Under the pieces are notes generated by a model that searched no databases, had not been told where the DNA came from, and saw only the letters and a list, made by a program, of their open reading frames with translations. The position numbers and the translations under genes are program-made. DNA of 64,000 nt from Paenibacillus tianmuensis (GTDB taxonomy: Bacteria > Bacillota > Bacilli > Paenibacillales > NBRC-103111), in the NCBI RefSeq assembly GCF_900100345.1, contig NZ_FMTT01000001.1, forward strand, positions 248,001-312,000. The letters run 5' to 3'. Positions within the stretch are counted from its first letter, which is position 1, and each line of letters starts with the position of its first letter. Of the stretch, positions 26,249 to 35,464 are shown in pieces.

Positions 26249-27262
26249 TCAGTTCTTTTTCGCCTTGTTCTCTGCGGTTCTTGCAAGCAGCATGTTCACA
26301 AAGAGGTCGATCTGTTCCGTAATGGCAATCGGATCGTACCGGTAAAACGTATCAAAGTCATTCATAAACAACGTATTGTTCTTAGCCGCATTCAGACCTT
26401 GCCACACCGACGAAGCTTGCAGCTGCTTCAAAGCCTCGCCTTTTTTCTCCGGATCGTAGGTCGTCAGAAACATGTAGTCGGCCGCATATTTCGGCAGCGT
26501 CTCCATCGACAGCTGCACGGAGCCGGTGTTGCCTTTCACCTCGGAACGGACCAAATCCGGCATCTTCAACCCCAGCGCATTATACACCGTCTGGCCGCCA
26601 CGTCCGGCATTGTCCCCGAATACCCACAGGGTGCCTTTATCAGTCAACTCATAGAGACCGACGGTGGCGTTCGGATCGATGACCCCTTTCAATTTCTCGC
26701 GGCCTTGCGCCGCCTTTTGATCGAATGCCGCGATAAATTGCTCTGCTTTTTGCGGTTCGCCGACAATATCGCCGAACTGTTTCACCGTTTCGTAAATGTT
26801 GGAAGTCGTGCCGTAAGGGATATGTAGCGTAGGAGCGATTTTGGACAGCTCCTCATAATTTTTGTCGTACATAACGACAATTAGGTCGGGAGTAAGCTCC
26901 AGCGTTTTCTCCGCATTCACCGGCGTGCCTACGTCGACGGTTCCTGTGAGCAGCTTTTTCAGAAACGGATTGTCGAAGGTGGTGGGTTCGACGCCGACGA
27001 CGTTCGCGCCTACGGACAGCAGTTCGCCGCCGTAATAATCTGTGACGATCCGTTTAGGTTTTACCGGGATGTTGATATTGCCTTTGACTGTGGAGAAGCT
27101 GCGGGTTGCGGCCAACGATGCTTCCGTGGACGGCTCCTTGGCAGCCTGCTTGGCCGGGGTGGAATCGCCGGCGGTCGTTGCCTTACTGCCGCAAGCGGAG
27201 AGCAGCGTAACGAGAAGCAAATAAATGAGGCCTGCGGCCCAAAACGGTTTGTTCTTAAACAT
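26249..27262 (-). CDS. Iron-siderophore ABC transporter substrate-binding lipoprotein
   Basis: 337 residues. N-terminus is a lipoprotein signal with lipobox LLSAC. The mature part is a FecB/FhuD-type (PF01497) metal-chelate binding protein: PKRIVTDYYGGELLSVGANV, ELTPDLIVVMYDKNYEELSK, and VYNALGLKMPDLV. It would catch an iron-siderophore at the cell surface. No permease or ATPase gene is adjacent, so it must use another system. A Fur box (27293-27307) lies 30-45 bases upstream, consistent with iron repression. Confidence 0.9.
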   Translation of the reverse strand: MFKNKPFWAAGLIYLLLVTLLSACGSKATTAGDSTPAKQAAKEPSTEASLAATRSFSTVKGNINIPVKPKRIVTDYYGGELLSVGANVVGVEPTTFDNPFLKKLLTGTVDVGTPVNAEKTLELTPDLIVVMYDKNYEELSKIAPTLHIPYGTTSNIYETVKQFGDIVGEPQKAEQFIAAFDQKAAQGREKLKGVIDPNATVGLYELTDKGTLWVFGDNAGRGGQTVYNALGLKMPDLVRSEVKGNTGSVQLSMETLPKYAADYMFLTTYDPEKKGEALKQLQASSVWQGLNAAKNNTLFMNDFDTFYRYDPIAITEQIDLFVNMLLARTAENKAKKN

Positions 27263-27292
27263 CGTTTCCCTCCGTCAATTCAAAAATGAAAA

Positions 27293-27307
27293 TGAGAATC
27301 ATTATCA
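27293..27307. promoter_or_regulatory. Fur box upstream of siderophore-binding gene
   Basis: TGAGAATCATTATCA, 13 of 15 matches to the 7-1-7 consensus TGATAATNATTATCA. A second, half-matching site (ATGATTCTCA) lies at 27327-27336. Confidence 0.75.
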
Positions 27308-27361
27308 CAAAAGATAATATCAAAAATGATTCTCAATCGTCAATAAAAATCGGAGAGTAAG

Positions 27362-27537
27362 CAGCTTAACAAGATTACCGGCCACAGCTGCAAAGACCTT
27401 GCAGGCTGGCACGTATGTTTGGATGTCATCGACGCGATTTTGTCCGGCAAAGCAACCGGGTTCCGGGAAGAGGAATGGAAAACATGGCACGAACAATACG
27501 TCCGAGCCTTGACGCCAATCTTAAGCGCGGACGGATA
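27362..27537 (+). pseudogene. SRPBCC/AHSA1-like protein, C-terminal remnant
   Basis: The plus frame encodes KITGHSCKDLAGWHVCLDVI followed by DAILSGKATGFREEEWKTWH and a short tail to a stop at 27535. The pattern GWHVCLDxLDALL..W...Y is the end of AHSA1-type START-domain proteins. A stop codon lies just 15 bases upstream in frame, and there is no start or ribosome binding site, so it is a 5'-truncated fragment next to a Fur-regulated promoter. Confidence 0.55.
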
Positions 27538-27631
27538 ACAATAAGCTCCTGTCTCCGCCCGATCGATGCTCTCCAAGCTGCGGCCCGAGGCCTTGAACTC
27601 AAGGTATAGCGGCCTGCAGCTTTTCCGGCAC

Positions 27632-28204
27632 CTAATCTTCATTCAGCTCCTCATCTATCGACGTGGTTCCCTTGCACAGCTCCGGGAACGAGAGGGCTAC
27701 TTGCTTGCATGTAGTAAAGCCTTCCTCATCCTCATAGCCCAGATTGCCGGAATGCGCCGCCAAGATCGGATACTCGTCCTCGATCATGTCATCTCTCATA
27801 TCCAAAATATAATGATTCCCGCAGCCGTCCATCCCGATAGAGACGGAGCCGGCCATGTATTCGGGGAATTCGTATGCCAAGTTGTATTCTCTCAATTCCT
27901 TCGTGCCGAAAAATTGAAAATAGCGGTCGCCGGTTGTAAACTCCCCGCCGTTCGAATAGCGCAAAAAGTCCAAGTAGCTGTCCGGCAGCTTCTTCTGCGG
28001 CAGGTCCCACAACGACGGATCAAAGGGCTTGTACTCCTCATGAAGCGGATCATTCACAGGAAAAGGATTTTTCTGACGCTCCGCAATCCCGGCGATTTCT
28101 TGCGGCGAAAGCTTCTCGTTCCATGTCTTTACCAAGCGGTCAAGCTCGTCTTGGGTCGCTCCTTCCAGCTTATGATATTGCCTCTCAAACACGTTGCTCC
28201 ACAT
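27632..28204 (-). CDS. SMI1/KNR4 (SUKH) family protein
   Basis: 190 residues from ATG 28204 (GGGGGAA upstream); a longer frame exists but looks unlikely. The pattern LPQKKLPDSYLDFLRYSNGG, then FFGTKELREYNLAYEFPEYM, SIGMDGCGNHYILDMRDD and EYPILAAHSGNLGYEDEEGF is the SUKH fold, used by many bacterial immunity proteins against secreted or contact-dependent toxins as well as by regulators. No toxin gene is adjacent, so it may be an orphan immunity gene. Confidence 0.85.
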   Translation of the reverse strand: MWSNVFERQYHKLEGATQDELDRLVKTWNEKLSPQEIAGIAERQKNPFPVNDPLHEEYKPFDPSLWDLPQKKLPDSYLDFLRYSNGGEFTTGDRYFQFFGTKELREYNLAYEFPEYMAGSVSIGMDGCGNHYILDMRDDMIEDEYPILAAHSGNLGYEDEEGFTTCKQVALSFPELCKGTTSIDEELNED

Positions 28205-28322
28205 TGCCGATTTCCCCCAATCGTACGCTGTTTGATTTGATGTCAGCTTATTATATAGTACAACGAAGCCGGGCATCAACTCGTTGAACGCTATTGAGGG
28301 ACCAAAGGCATGCTCCGGGGCG

Positions 28323-28811
28323 TTATTTTGCCGCCGCCCGAGGAGGCGTCAGCAGCTTGCCGATTTGCTGCAAAAATCTGTCGTACATCGCGACTTCCGT
28401 ATTGTTAAGGAACAGCAGCTCGCGGACTTGTCGCTTTTTCAAAAAAGGAACGAGCGGCTGGTCGAACTGGCGCGGATCGATGACGTAAATTTCCTTATAG
28501 TGCGGCAGCAAAAAAGGAATCAGCGCATTGCCGTACGAATCTTTGACGACAGCGACCCGGCGGTCGCTCTCGGCTTCGGTCTTAACGAGGCCCCAAGGCT
28601 GGTCGCCGCTCAGAAAGATCCGATATTTGTTCTTTTTGGCCGCATGGCTCTTGTCCAACAGCTCCATCCGTAGCGGAGCGGCGTAATGCACTGCATATTC
28701 GTGCTTGACGAACGGCTTGTACAGCACAAGGGTATCTGGAACCTTCTGAAGCTGGGAGCTCAATGTCGCGGAATATAAGGAGCCGAGAAAGCCCGTTACG
28801 CACGCAGACGC
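28323..28811 (-). pseudogene. DHHW family (exopolysaccharide-associated) protein, C-terminal remnant
   Basis: In-frame homology begins right after the stop codon of the DUF421 gene and runs ACVTGFLGSLYSAT..., PDTLVLYKPFVKHEYAVHY, then RRVAVVKDSYGNALIPFLLP and HYKEIYVIDPRQFD, matching the C-terminal third of DHHW proteins, which resemble alginate O-acetyltransferase-like SGNH hydrolases in Bacillales exopolysaccharide loci. The signal anchor and the DHHW motif that should precede are absent. A TTG inside (28763) could start a 146-residue piece, but no ribosome binding site is seen. Confidence 0.7.
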
Positions 28812-29519
28812 TTATTCTTTGTCGACGGGCTGATGTATCCGGTCATCGTACCGGTCGAAATACAACTGTCCGTTCGAGCTTTTTACGGCGTAACAGATGT
28901 CCCCGATGGTAAGGCTCCTCGATTTGGCTTGCGAAATAAGCCATTCTTCACTGATATGGTTTTTGATGCAGGTGTCGGAAATGATCTGTCCGTCCATAAT
29001 GAGCTCAACCGGAAACGATTGTTTGTTCATCTGCAGATTCATATCTTTACGTGTCACAGGCAGGTACTCCGGTTTGCGCAGCACGGTGATCTTCCCGTTT
29101 AGTTCGAGCACGGCATATTGGACTTCTTCGATATTAAAAATATTTTTTTCCCTGAGCTCCTGGTTTAAGGTATCCATCGTCATTTTCAGCTTGCGCATAT
29201 TGCTTTCCAGAATTTTGCCGTCTTCCATTATGACGGTTGGTTGACCGGAGACCCATTTGCGAATCGCCCGGCTCTTAAGTGCCAGAGCCATCAGTAAATA
29301 GGCTATGCCGCTGAACGTGACGATGGCGACCAGCACCTGCCATACGTTCATGGATGTATTAATAGATAAATTCGCGGTCATAGCGCCCAAGGTAATTGTT
29401 GCGACAAAATCATGATACGTCATCCGGGAAATCGTCGATTTTCCAAGAATGCGGGTAACGAACATCATGACGATGAAAGCCCCGGTAGACCTCATTAACG
29501 TATCGATAATATGTGCCAT
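28812..29519 (-). CDS. DUF421 (YetF/YcaP-like) membrane protein
   Basis: 235 residues. Three hydrophobic segments at the N-terminus (with GKSTISRMTYHDFVATITLG) followed by two cytosolic DUF421 repeats (QPTVIMEDGKILESNMRKLK; ELNGKITVLRKPEYLPVTRK; FPVELIMDGQIISDTCIKNH). GGAGATAGGGC precedes the ATG. Several related proteins are spore-germination associated in Bacillus, but the biochemical role is unknown. The stop codon directly abuts the DHHW remnant. Confidence 0.9.
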   Translation of the reverse strand: MAHIIDTLMRSTGAFIVMMFVTRILGKSTISRMTYHDFVATITLGAMTANLSINTSMNVWQVLVAIVTFSGIAYLLMALALKSRAIRKWVSGQPTVIMEDGKILESNMRKLKMTMDTLNQELREKNIFNIEEVQYAVLELNGKITVLRKPEYLPVTRKDMNLQMNKQSFPVELIMDGQIISDTCIKNHISEEWLISQAKSRSLTIGDICYAVKSSNGQLYFDRYDDRIHQPVDKE

Positions 29520-29617
29520 GCCCTATCTCCTTATCTGCAAAGCTAATCCTCAACTGCCCCATAGTATCGCCATTGTTGGGAGGGTTAATTCCATAATAGG
29601 TAAGAAGTGTAAGGGTG

Positions 29618-29764
29618 ATGCCAGGTTCATCGGAAGGATCGGGGGCGGATTCGATACTGGGGTATACCGCCGGGGTATACCATCAAAACGCACATCATTC
29701 GAAGCTGGGCGTATCCGGACGGATCGAGGCGGTGGAGAAAGCGCGGAAGATGGGGCTTCATTAG
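29618..29764 (+). pseudogene. Decayed LuxR-type helix-turn-helix remnant
   Basis: A 48-codon frame ends in YHQNAHHSKLGVSGRIEAVE followed by KARKMGLH and a stop, resembling the recognition helix and C-terminal end of LuxR/MalT-type HTH domains (KLGVSxRxEAVxKARxxGL). The first helices are missing or scrambled. It is followed by a terminator. Could be chance, so confidence is low. Confidence 0.4.
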
Positions 29765-29775
29765 CGGAAAATGTC

Positions 29776-29813
29776 AAAGACTCATACCCGCGCATGCCGG
29801 ATATGAGTCTTTT
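29776..29813 (+). terminator. Intrinsic terminator
   Basis: AAAGACTCATA / TATGAGTCTTT stem followed by TGTTT. It lies between the LuxR remnant and the convergent VOC gene; on the minus strand the side is also usable for that gene. Confidence 0.7.
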
Positions 29814-29852
29814 GTTTGTAGGCCGTTGTGCGGCCAAACGGGCGAACCGCTT

Positions 29853-30266
29853 CTATTCTTCGTGGTTGAACTGCCACTGGATACCGAATTTATCGGTTAA
29901 TTGGCCGTAGCATTTGCTCCAGAACGTCTCTTGCAGTTCCATGCCAACCTTGCCGCCTTCTTTGAGCTTATTGAAATACGTTTTAATTTCATCGATGTTT
30001 TTGCTGATTACGGAAAGGCTGATGTTGTTTCCGGCGGTAAATGGCATACCAGGGAAAACGTCGGAAAACATCACGTCGCTCCCGTTAACGGTAATGCGGG
30101 CATGCATGACCAAATGCTTGGCTTCCTCCGGCAGCGTGTACTCCGGGTTAGGCGGCGCATCGCCGAAGGTCATGATTTGCGGTTTCTCCGTTCCGAAAGC
30201 CTCCGCGTAAAATTCGACCGCTTCACGACTATTTCCGTTGAAGTTCAGATACACATTGATAGCCAT
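29853..30266 (-). CDS. VOC family protein, PhnB-like
   Basis: 137 residues: AINVYLNFNGNSREAVEFYA, TFGDAPPNPEYTLPEEAKHL, VMHARITVNGSDVMFSDVFP, and FWSKCYGQLTDKFGIQWQFN. This is the PhnB/3-demethylubiquinone methyltransferase-like branch of the VOC superfamily, which is usually annotated without a known substrate. AAGGAGCG precedes the ATG. It is monocistronic. Confidence 0.88.
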   Translation of the reverse strand: MAINVYLNFNGNSREAVEFYAEAFGTEKPQIMTFGDAPPNPEYTLPEEAKHLVMHARITVNGSDVMFSDVFPGMPFTAGNNISLSVISKNIDEIKTYFNKLKEGGKVGMELQETFWSKCYGQLTDKFGIQWQFNHEE

Positions 30267-30470
30267 TAATTTCGCTCCTTCGTTCGAATAGGATGGTCTG
30301 CATTATTTAGCCTTGCCCCTACCAGTATACCTCGAACCGGAGCCATTTTAAACAGCGTCATCCGTAAGATTTGGAGTTGATCAAATCTTATACCAGCCAA
30401 ACGCCCATACCAACAGGCCTCCCCTAACATATTGTAGTAGGTGAATACCTATGTCGGGGAGGAAACATGC

Positions 30471-31202
30471 ATGTTTTATTCAAGTCAGGTTCCATCGAAT
30501 TCATGGTATCAGCCTTCGTATGATGCAATAAATGCTGTCTATCCGGTAGCGTACCCATATAACTCGTACAGAGGACAGATGAACTATTTTCCTTATGCGA
30601 AAACGTCTATACCGTACTTAAGAAACGAACCCGTTCCGCTGCAACATTCCGGGTGTATTAGTAAAGCAGAAGTGGAATTAAACCGGACGTTCCGGACGCT
30701 CTGGGAACAACACGTCGCTTGGACGAGGATGCTGATTATAAGCATCGCTGCGGATTTGCCGGATGAGGCGCTGGTTACGGAACGTCTCCTTCGGAATGCT
30801 CCCGATATGGGTGCCGTGTTTAGACGTTACTATGGTGATAAGATAGCCTCGCAGTTCAGCAGCTTATTTAGAGATCATCTTGTGATTGCAGCGCAGCTTG
30901 TCAAAGCGGCGAAGGCTGGAAATAACCAGGCAGCTGCGGAAGCGGAGAAAAGATGGTATGCGAATGCGGATGACATTGCAGCTTTCTTAAGCAGTTTCAA
31001 TCCGAACTGGCCGAAGCCGGTTTTGACGAAGATGCTGTATGAACATTTGCACATGACCAAAGAGGAAGCCGTTTTCAGGTTGTCCCACAAATTCAAATCC
31101 GATATTGAGACCTTCGATCAGATTGAGAAACAGGCGCTGGAAATGGCCGATGCGTTTACCGACGGAATCGTAAAGCAGTTCCCCAATCTTTTTAATAAGT
31201 AA
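30471..31202 (+). CDS. Conserved helical protein of unknown function (Paenibacillus type)
   Basis: 243 residues from ATG 30471 with GGGGAGG at nine bases. The N-terminal 70 residues are Tyr/Pro rich (SNSWYQPSYDAINAVYPVAY), and the rest is a helical bundle with RTLWEQHVAWTRMLIISIAA, GDKIASQFSSLFRDHLVIAA and TDGIVKQFPNLF. I recognise the bundle as a recurrent Bacillales family sometimes labelled acetylglutamate kinase, a label not supported by any kinase motif here. Possibly spore-surface associated because of the Tyr-rich head; inference only. Confidence 0.7.
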   Translation: MFYSSQVPSNSWYQPSYDAINAVYPVAYPYNSYRGQMNYFPYAKTSIPYLRNEPVPLQHSGCISKAEVELNRTFRTLWEQHVAWTRMLIISIAADLPDEALVTERLLRNAPDMGAVFRRYYGDKIASQFSSLFRDHLVIAAQLVKAAKAGNNQAAAEAEKRWYANADDIAAFLSSFNPNWPKPVLTKMLYEHLHMTKEEAVFRLSHKFKSDIETFDQIEKQALEMADAFTDGIVKQFPNLFNK

Positions 31203-31205
31203 CGG

Positions 31206-31241
31206 AAGGTTATCCCGATTTTTTACCGGATAGCCTTTTTT
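31206..31241 (+). terminator. Terminator after the 30471 gene
   Basis: AAGGTTATCC / GGATAGCCTT stem (one wobble) followed by a T-run. Confidence 0.8.
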
Positions 31242-31365
31242 CTTTTAAGATGGGCTGCGGCGTTGCGAGTACGACTTTTCCTTGTGTACTATGGTTTTCA
31301 GAAATTATAATAGAACAATCAAAATTTTTCAGGCTGAATTTAAAAGAACAGGGGTAGTAGCTTTC

Positions 31366-32349
31366 ATGGAAGCCAATGTTGTTCGTTATTATCGTTTCGG
31401 TGAACCTGGCGAGGTGCTGCGAGTCGAAAAGAAGCCGCCGCTTTTGCCGGGACCGGGTGAAATCTCTGTCAAAATGCGGGCACGGCCCATTAATCCGTCG
31501 GATGTGATCCCGATTCGGGGAGCGTATCCTCACCGGATTACGTTGCCCGCGGTCCCGGGTTATGAGGGGGTAGGGGTTGTGGAAGCCATAGGGCCGGGGG
31601 TTCCGAAGCAAATGTTGGGGATGCGTGTACTGCCTTTGCAAGGCGACGGCACGTGGCAGGACTATGTGACAGCCCCCGCCAAATTTGCCGTTCCCGTACC
31701 GGAACACATCGACGACGACACGGCTTGCCAGCTATACATTAACCCGGTTACCGCCTGGCTGATCTGCCGCACGGCGCTCCGGTTAACGCACGGGGATGTG
31801 TTGGTTGTCAATGCGGCGGGTTCTGCTATCGGGAGAATGTTTGCCCAATTGTCGCCTGTTTTCGGATACAGGATGATTGCTCTGACGCGCAGCGACCGTC
31901 ATACCTCCGAGCTGCAGCGTCTTGGGGCGGCCTATGTGTTTAATACGGCGGAAGACTCCGTCCGGGATCGAATTTTAGAAGCCACAGCAGGCCAAGGCGC
32001 CACGGCGGCCATCGACAGTATCGGAGGACCCGAAGGCGAAAAGCTGGTGCGCTGCTTAAAGAAGGACGGAACGGTTATAAGCATCGGGTTGCTTTCAGGT
32101 ATTCCAGCGGTGTGGCATGAAGCGGTTCGGGGAACGCAGGTCCGCGTCCTGCCGTTTTATCTCCGGCAATGGGTACGGAATTCGTCGCAGGCGGAATGGG
32201 AGGAGGTTTTTGAGCACGTGCTGCGTCTCGTGCAGGAGAAAAAGCTGACCATGATGCAGATCGGGGCTAAATTTGAATTGACGGACGCCATAAGCGCGAT
32301 CCATGCCGCGGAGTCAGGCATCCACGGGAAAATTCTATTGTTGAGCTAA
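31366..32349 (+). CDS. MDR-family quinone oxidoreductase/enoyl reductase-like
   Basis: 327 residues from ATG 31366 (AGGGGTAG before). The GroES-like N-domain has NPSDVIPIRGAYPHRITLPA and VPGYEGVGVVEAIGPGV; the NADPH domain has VLVVNAAGSAIGRMFAQLSP in place of the AxxGxxG motif, then AIDSIGGPEGEKLVRCLKKD. There are no structural zinc cysteines, so it belongs to the zinc-free quinone reductase/trans-2-enoyl-CoA reductase branch. Cytosolic, NADPH-dependent reduction of an activated double bond is expected. The molybdopterin gene follows by 87 bases and may be co-transcribed. Confidence 0.85.
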   Translation: MEANVVRYYRFGEPGEVLRVEKKPPLLPGPGEISVKMRARPINPSDVIPIRGAYPHRITLPAVPGYEGVGVVEAIGPGVPKQMLGMRVLPLQGDGTWQDYVTAPAKFAVPVPEHIDDDTACQLYINPVTAWLICRTALRLTHGDVLVVNAAGSAIGRMFAQLSPVFGYRMIALTRSDRHTSELQRLGAAYVFNTAEDSVRDRILEATAGQGATAAIDSIGGPEGEKLVRCLKKDGTVISIGLLSGIPAVWHEAVRGTQVRVLPFYLRQWVRNSSQAEWEEVFEHVLRLVQEKKLTMMQIGAKFELTDAISAIHAAESGIHGKILLLS

Positions 32350-32436
32350 TAAAGCAGTTGCACCGGATGCGGCAGGAGATGAACATGGAATGGAGAAAAA
32401 GTAAGAAATGAAGTTGATTCGCAAGGAGGCAAGGCA

Positions 32437-34503
32437 ATGAACTCGAAAGAGGATAAAGCGAGAGAAATCGTGCGGGGCGTCTGCTCATTGGACTGTCCCG
32501 ATCAGTGCGGCTTGCTGCTGCACAAAGAAGCGGGACGAATCGTGAAGGTTGAGGGAGATCCCGAGCATCCGATGACGCAGGGCGCCATCTGCAACAAAGT
32601 GCGCCATATGGCCGAGCGCCTGTATGACCCGTCCCGTCTTCGTTATCCGATGAAACGAACGGGGATGAAGGGAGACGGCACGTTCAAGCGTATCTCGTGG
32701 GAGGAAGCGATCGAGACGATCGTGTCCAAGTGGAAGACGCTTATAGCGACGGAAGGGGCGGAAAGCATCCTGCCGTACAGCTTTTACGGGAATATGGGGA
32801 GAATCGGAGCGGAAGGCATGGACCGGCGTTTCTTCCACCGCTTGGGCGCCAGCCGACTTGAACATACGATATGCGAAGCCGCCGGGACGGAAGGGTACCG
32901 CTATACGATGGGCGGGAGCTACGGAACGTCCCCGGAGGATACGGTCCATGCCAAGCTAATTGTGATGTGGGGCATTAATGCGGTAAGCACCAACCTGCAT
33001 CAGATCGTGCTTGCGGAGAAGGCGCGCAAGAACGGCGCACGTATTGTGGCGATCGACGTTCACCGCAACCGGACGGCCAAATGGGCGGACTGGTTTATTC
33101 CGATTCGCCCGGGAACGGATGCCGCTCTTGCGCTTGGCCTAATGCATATTTTGTTCGAAGAGGACATGACGGACGAAACGTTCTTACAAACGTATACGGT
33201 AGGACACGAAAAGCTCCGTCAGCATGTGAAGTCGTATGACCCGGAATTCGTATCCTCCGTTACGGGCGTGCCCGTGGAAGACATTTATGAGCTTGCCCGG
33301 CTCTACGGCCGTACGACTCCATCCTTCATTCGGATCGGCAACGGAATTCAGCACCATGACAACGGAGGGATGTGCGTTCGAACGATCGCCTGTCTTCCGG
33401 CGCTGACAGGCCAATGGCTGCACCGCGGCGGCGGGGCGATCAAAGGCAACGGCAGCTATTTGGAATTCAATAAAGCGGCCCTGCAGCGTCCGCAATTGCG
33501 CAAGCAGCCGGCTCGCTACATCAATATGAATCTGCTGGGAAATGCGCTGCTGGAGCTTGATCCGCCTATCCGTTCGCTATACGTGTACAATTCGAATCCG
33601 GCGGTCGTCGCCCCGCATGCCGGCAAAGTACGGCAAGGGCTGATGCGCGAAGATTTGTTCACGGTGGTACATGACTTGTTTCTTACGGAGACCGCGCGGT
33701 ACGCCGATCTGGTGCTCCCGGCGACGTCTTCCTTCGAAAACCATGATATTTACCGTTCCTACTGGCATCATTACGTCCAGATTCAACAGCCAGCCATTGC
33801 ACCTTACGGCGAAAGCAAGTCCAATCCGGACATCTTCCGGCTGTTGGCCCAAGGCATGGGTTTCGAAGAAGAAGCTTTTCGCGATTCCGACGAGGACATG
33901 ATCCGGCAAGCGCTGAACAATCCGGCCAATCCGAATCTGGAAGGCATTACGTATGAGCGGCTTCTGGAGGAGCAGTACGTCAGAGCGAACGTCCGGCCGT
34001 TGTTTCCGGGCAAGCTGCCTACGCCAAGTGGAAAGATCGAGCTCTACTCCAGAGCGATGGAGCTTAAAGGCCTTCCGCCGCTGCCTACGTACACGCCGTT
34101 GCAAACGGACGAGGATCTGCCGTTTCAATTTATTCCGGCGCCCAATCACAATTTCTTAAACTCGACGTTCTCGCACAATGCCAAGCATATCCGGCTGGAA
34201 GGCGAGCCGAAGCTCTACATGCATGCGGAGGACGCTGCGAGCTTGGATATCCGGAACGGCGAACGTGTCCGGATCTGGAACACGCGCGGCTCGTGCGAGC
34301 TAACCGCGTCGGTGGGCGATGACGTCGTTCCCGGCACTGTCGTCAGTCAGGGCTTATGGGCGGACGCGGAAGGAAGCAGCCGCTTGGTGAATGCTCTGAC
34401 CCCGGACCGGCTGGCGGATATGGGCGGCGGGGCCGTCTTTTTCTCGGGACGGGTACAGGTGGAGAAGCTGGAGAGCGCCACAACTTTTTTAGACAAAATA
34501 TGA
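32437..34503 (+). CDS. Molybdopterin oxidoreductase (YoaE-like)
   Basis: 688 residues. An N-terminal [4Fe-4S] domain has Cys in GVCSLDCPDQC and GAICNK (C-x3-C-x3-C...C). The molybdopterin guanine dinucleotide domains follow (ISWEEAIETIVSKWK; SYGTSPEDTVHAKLIVMWGI; PTPSGKIELYSRAM) with the C-terminal beta barrel (IRNGERVRIWNTRGSCELTA). There is no twin-arginine signal, so it is cytoplasmic. It fits the YoaE/formate-dehydrogenase-like class found in Bacillales; substrate unknown. GGAGG lies nine bases before the ATG. Confidence 0.9.
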   Translation: MNSKEDKAREIVRGVCSLDCPDQCGLLLHKEAGRIVKVEGDPEHPMTQGAICNKVRHMAERLYDPSRLRYPMKRTGMKGDGTFKRISWEEAIETIVSKWKTLIATEGAESILPYSFYGNMGRIGAEGMDRRFFHRLGASRLEHTICEAAGTEGYRYTMGGSYGTSPEDTVHAKLIVMWGINAVSTNLHQIVLAEKARKNGARIVAIDVHRNRTAKWADWFIPIRPGTDAALALGLMHILFEEDMTDETFLQTYTVGHEKLRQHVKSYDPEFVSSVTGVPVEDIYELARLYGRTTPSFIRIGNGIQHHDNGGMCVRTIACLPALTGQWLHRGGGAIKGNGSYLEFNKAALQRPQLRKQPARYINMNLLGNALLELDPPIRSLYVYNSNPAVVAPHAGKVRQGLMREDLFTVVHDLFLTETARYADLVLPATSSFENHDIYRSYWHHYVQIQQPAIAPYGESKSNPDIFRLLAQGMGFEEEAFRDSDEDMIRQALNNPANPNLEGITYERLLEEQYVRANVRPLFPGKLPTPSGKIELYSRAMELKGLPPLPTYTPLQTDEDLPFQFIPAPNHNFLNSTFSHNAKHIRLEGEPKLYMHAEDAASLDIRNGERVRIWNTRGSCELTASVGDDVVPGTVVSQGLWADAEGSSRLVNALTPDRLADMGGGAVFFSGRVQVEKLESATTFLDKI

Positions 34504-34736
34504 GTCTTTAGTTTCATTACCTCTATGAAAAAAACAGGACAATAGGCAGAAAGTAAATCGACTTATAAGTCTATCGGTTCAAAAAAGATGGCATTCCTTG
34601 CCAACGGAATCGTTTGAATGGAATAATGAAAGGGCCATATCGGGCGCGGAAGCTTCGTCTCAGGGGGAAGGTGTGACTTAAGACATATGCGTCCGAACGT
34701 ACAACAATATGGAAAGTTTATGCGCGGAGGGGAATC

Positions 34737-35426
34737 GTGGCGAAGCGAAACAAACATCCTTATGAAAAGTTGAACATCGGCATCGTGGAGCAATATTCCA
34801 AAATCGTTCCCCGTTCAGAGCTGCAGCAATGGCTGGATAAGGGATGGCTCGAAGCGCCGGGGTATGCCGGTTTTCTGTACGAAGCCGAAGACCATGAGAC
34901 GATGCTGCTGGGCATTCCCCAGCGGTTGACGGACGGCGGTCCGGAGCGGCTGATTGGCGCGGAGATCGTCGATTTCGGCGCGAATTACGGAACGTACGGG
35001 ATGGGCGGCCCCGGATTTTTCGGGCTGACCTTAGTAACGCCTGAGGGGGAAGAACGGACGCTGGTGTATGCGGTTTGGGAATCGGCGGAATATATTTTGC
35101 TGGACGATCGGGTTCTCTCCTGCCATCCCAGCCATTACGGCCGCTTTCATCCGTGGCTGTCGGACTATGCCAACGGGGACATCCCGAATTGGGACGAGCT
35201 CACCGGAGAGCTGATCGGCGCCAAGATCGAGTCGGCCGTCGTTGCGGAGGATACGCTGTCCATCCGCATCCGGTCCCGGAATCAGCCGCGGACGCTGGAA
35301 TATACGAAGAAAGACGGCAGGCTGCCGCCTATGGGCAACGGAAACAGGAGGAAAGCGGCATTCCGCCAAGGCGTCATCGGCGATTACCTTCTTCTGGTGG
35401 AGGACGGAACGGTTTTGCATGTATGA
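34737..35426 (+). CDS. Uncharacterised 229-residue protein
   Basis: GTG start with GGAGGGG five bases upstream. The N-terminal part is helical (YEKLNIGIVEQYSKIVPRSE); the middle is beta-rich and glycine-rich (VDFGANYGTYGMGGPGFFGL; VYAVWESAEYILLDDRVLSC), with a soluble acidic overall character. No known domain recognised. It starts a plus-strand run of four closely spaced genes (38-, 21- and 46-base gaps) extending to 39296. Confidence 0.7.
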   Translation: MAKRNKHPYEKLNIGIVEQYSKIVPRSELQQWLDKGWLEAPGYAGFLYEAEDHETMLLGIPQRLTDGGPERLIGAEIVDFGANYGTYGMGGPGFFGLTLVTPEGEERTLVYAVWESAEYILLDDRVLSCHPSHYGRFHPWLSDYANGDIPNWDELTGELIGAKIESAVVAEDTLSIRIRSRNQPRTLEYTKKDGRLPPMGNGNRRKAAFRQGVIGDYLLLVEDGTVLHV

Positions 35427-35464
35427 CCAGTTGGCATGGATAACAAACAAGAGGAGCGAATGAA

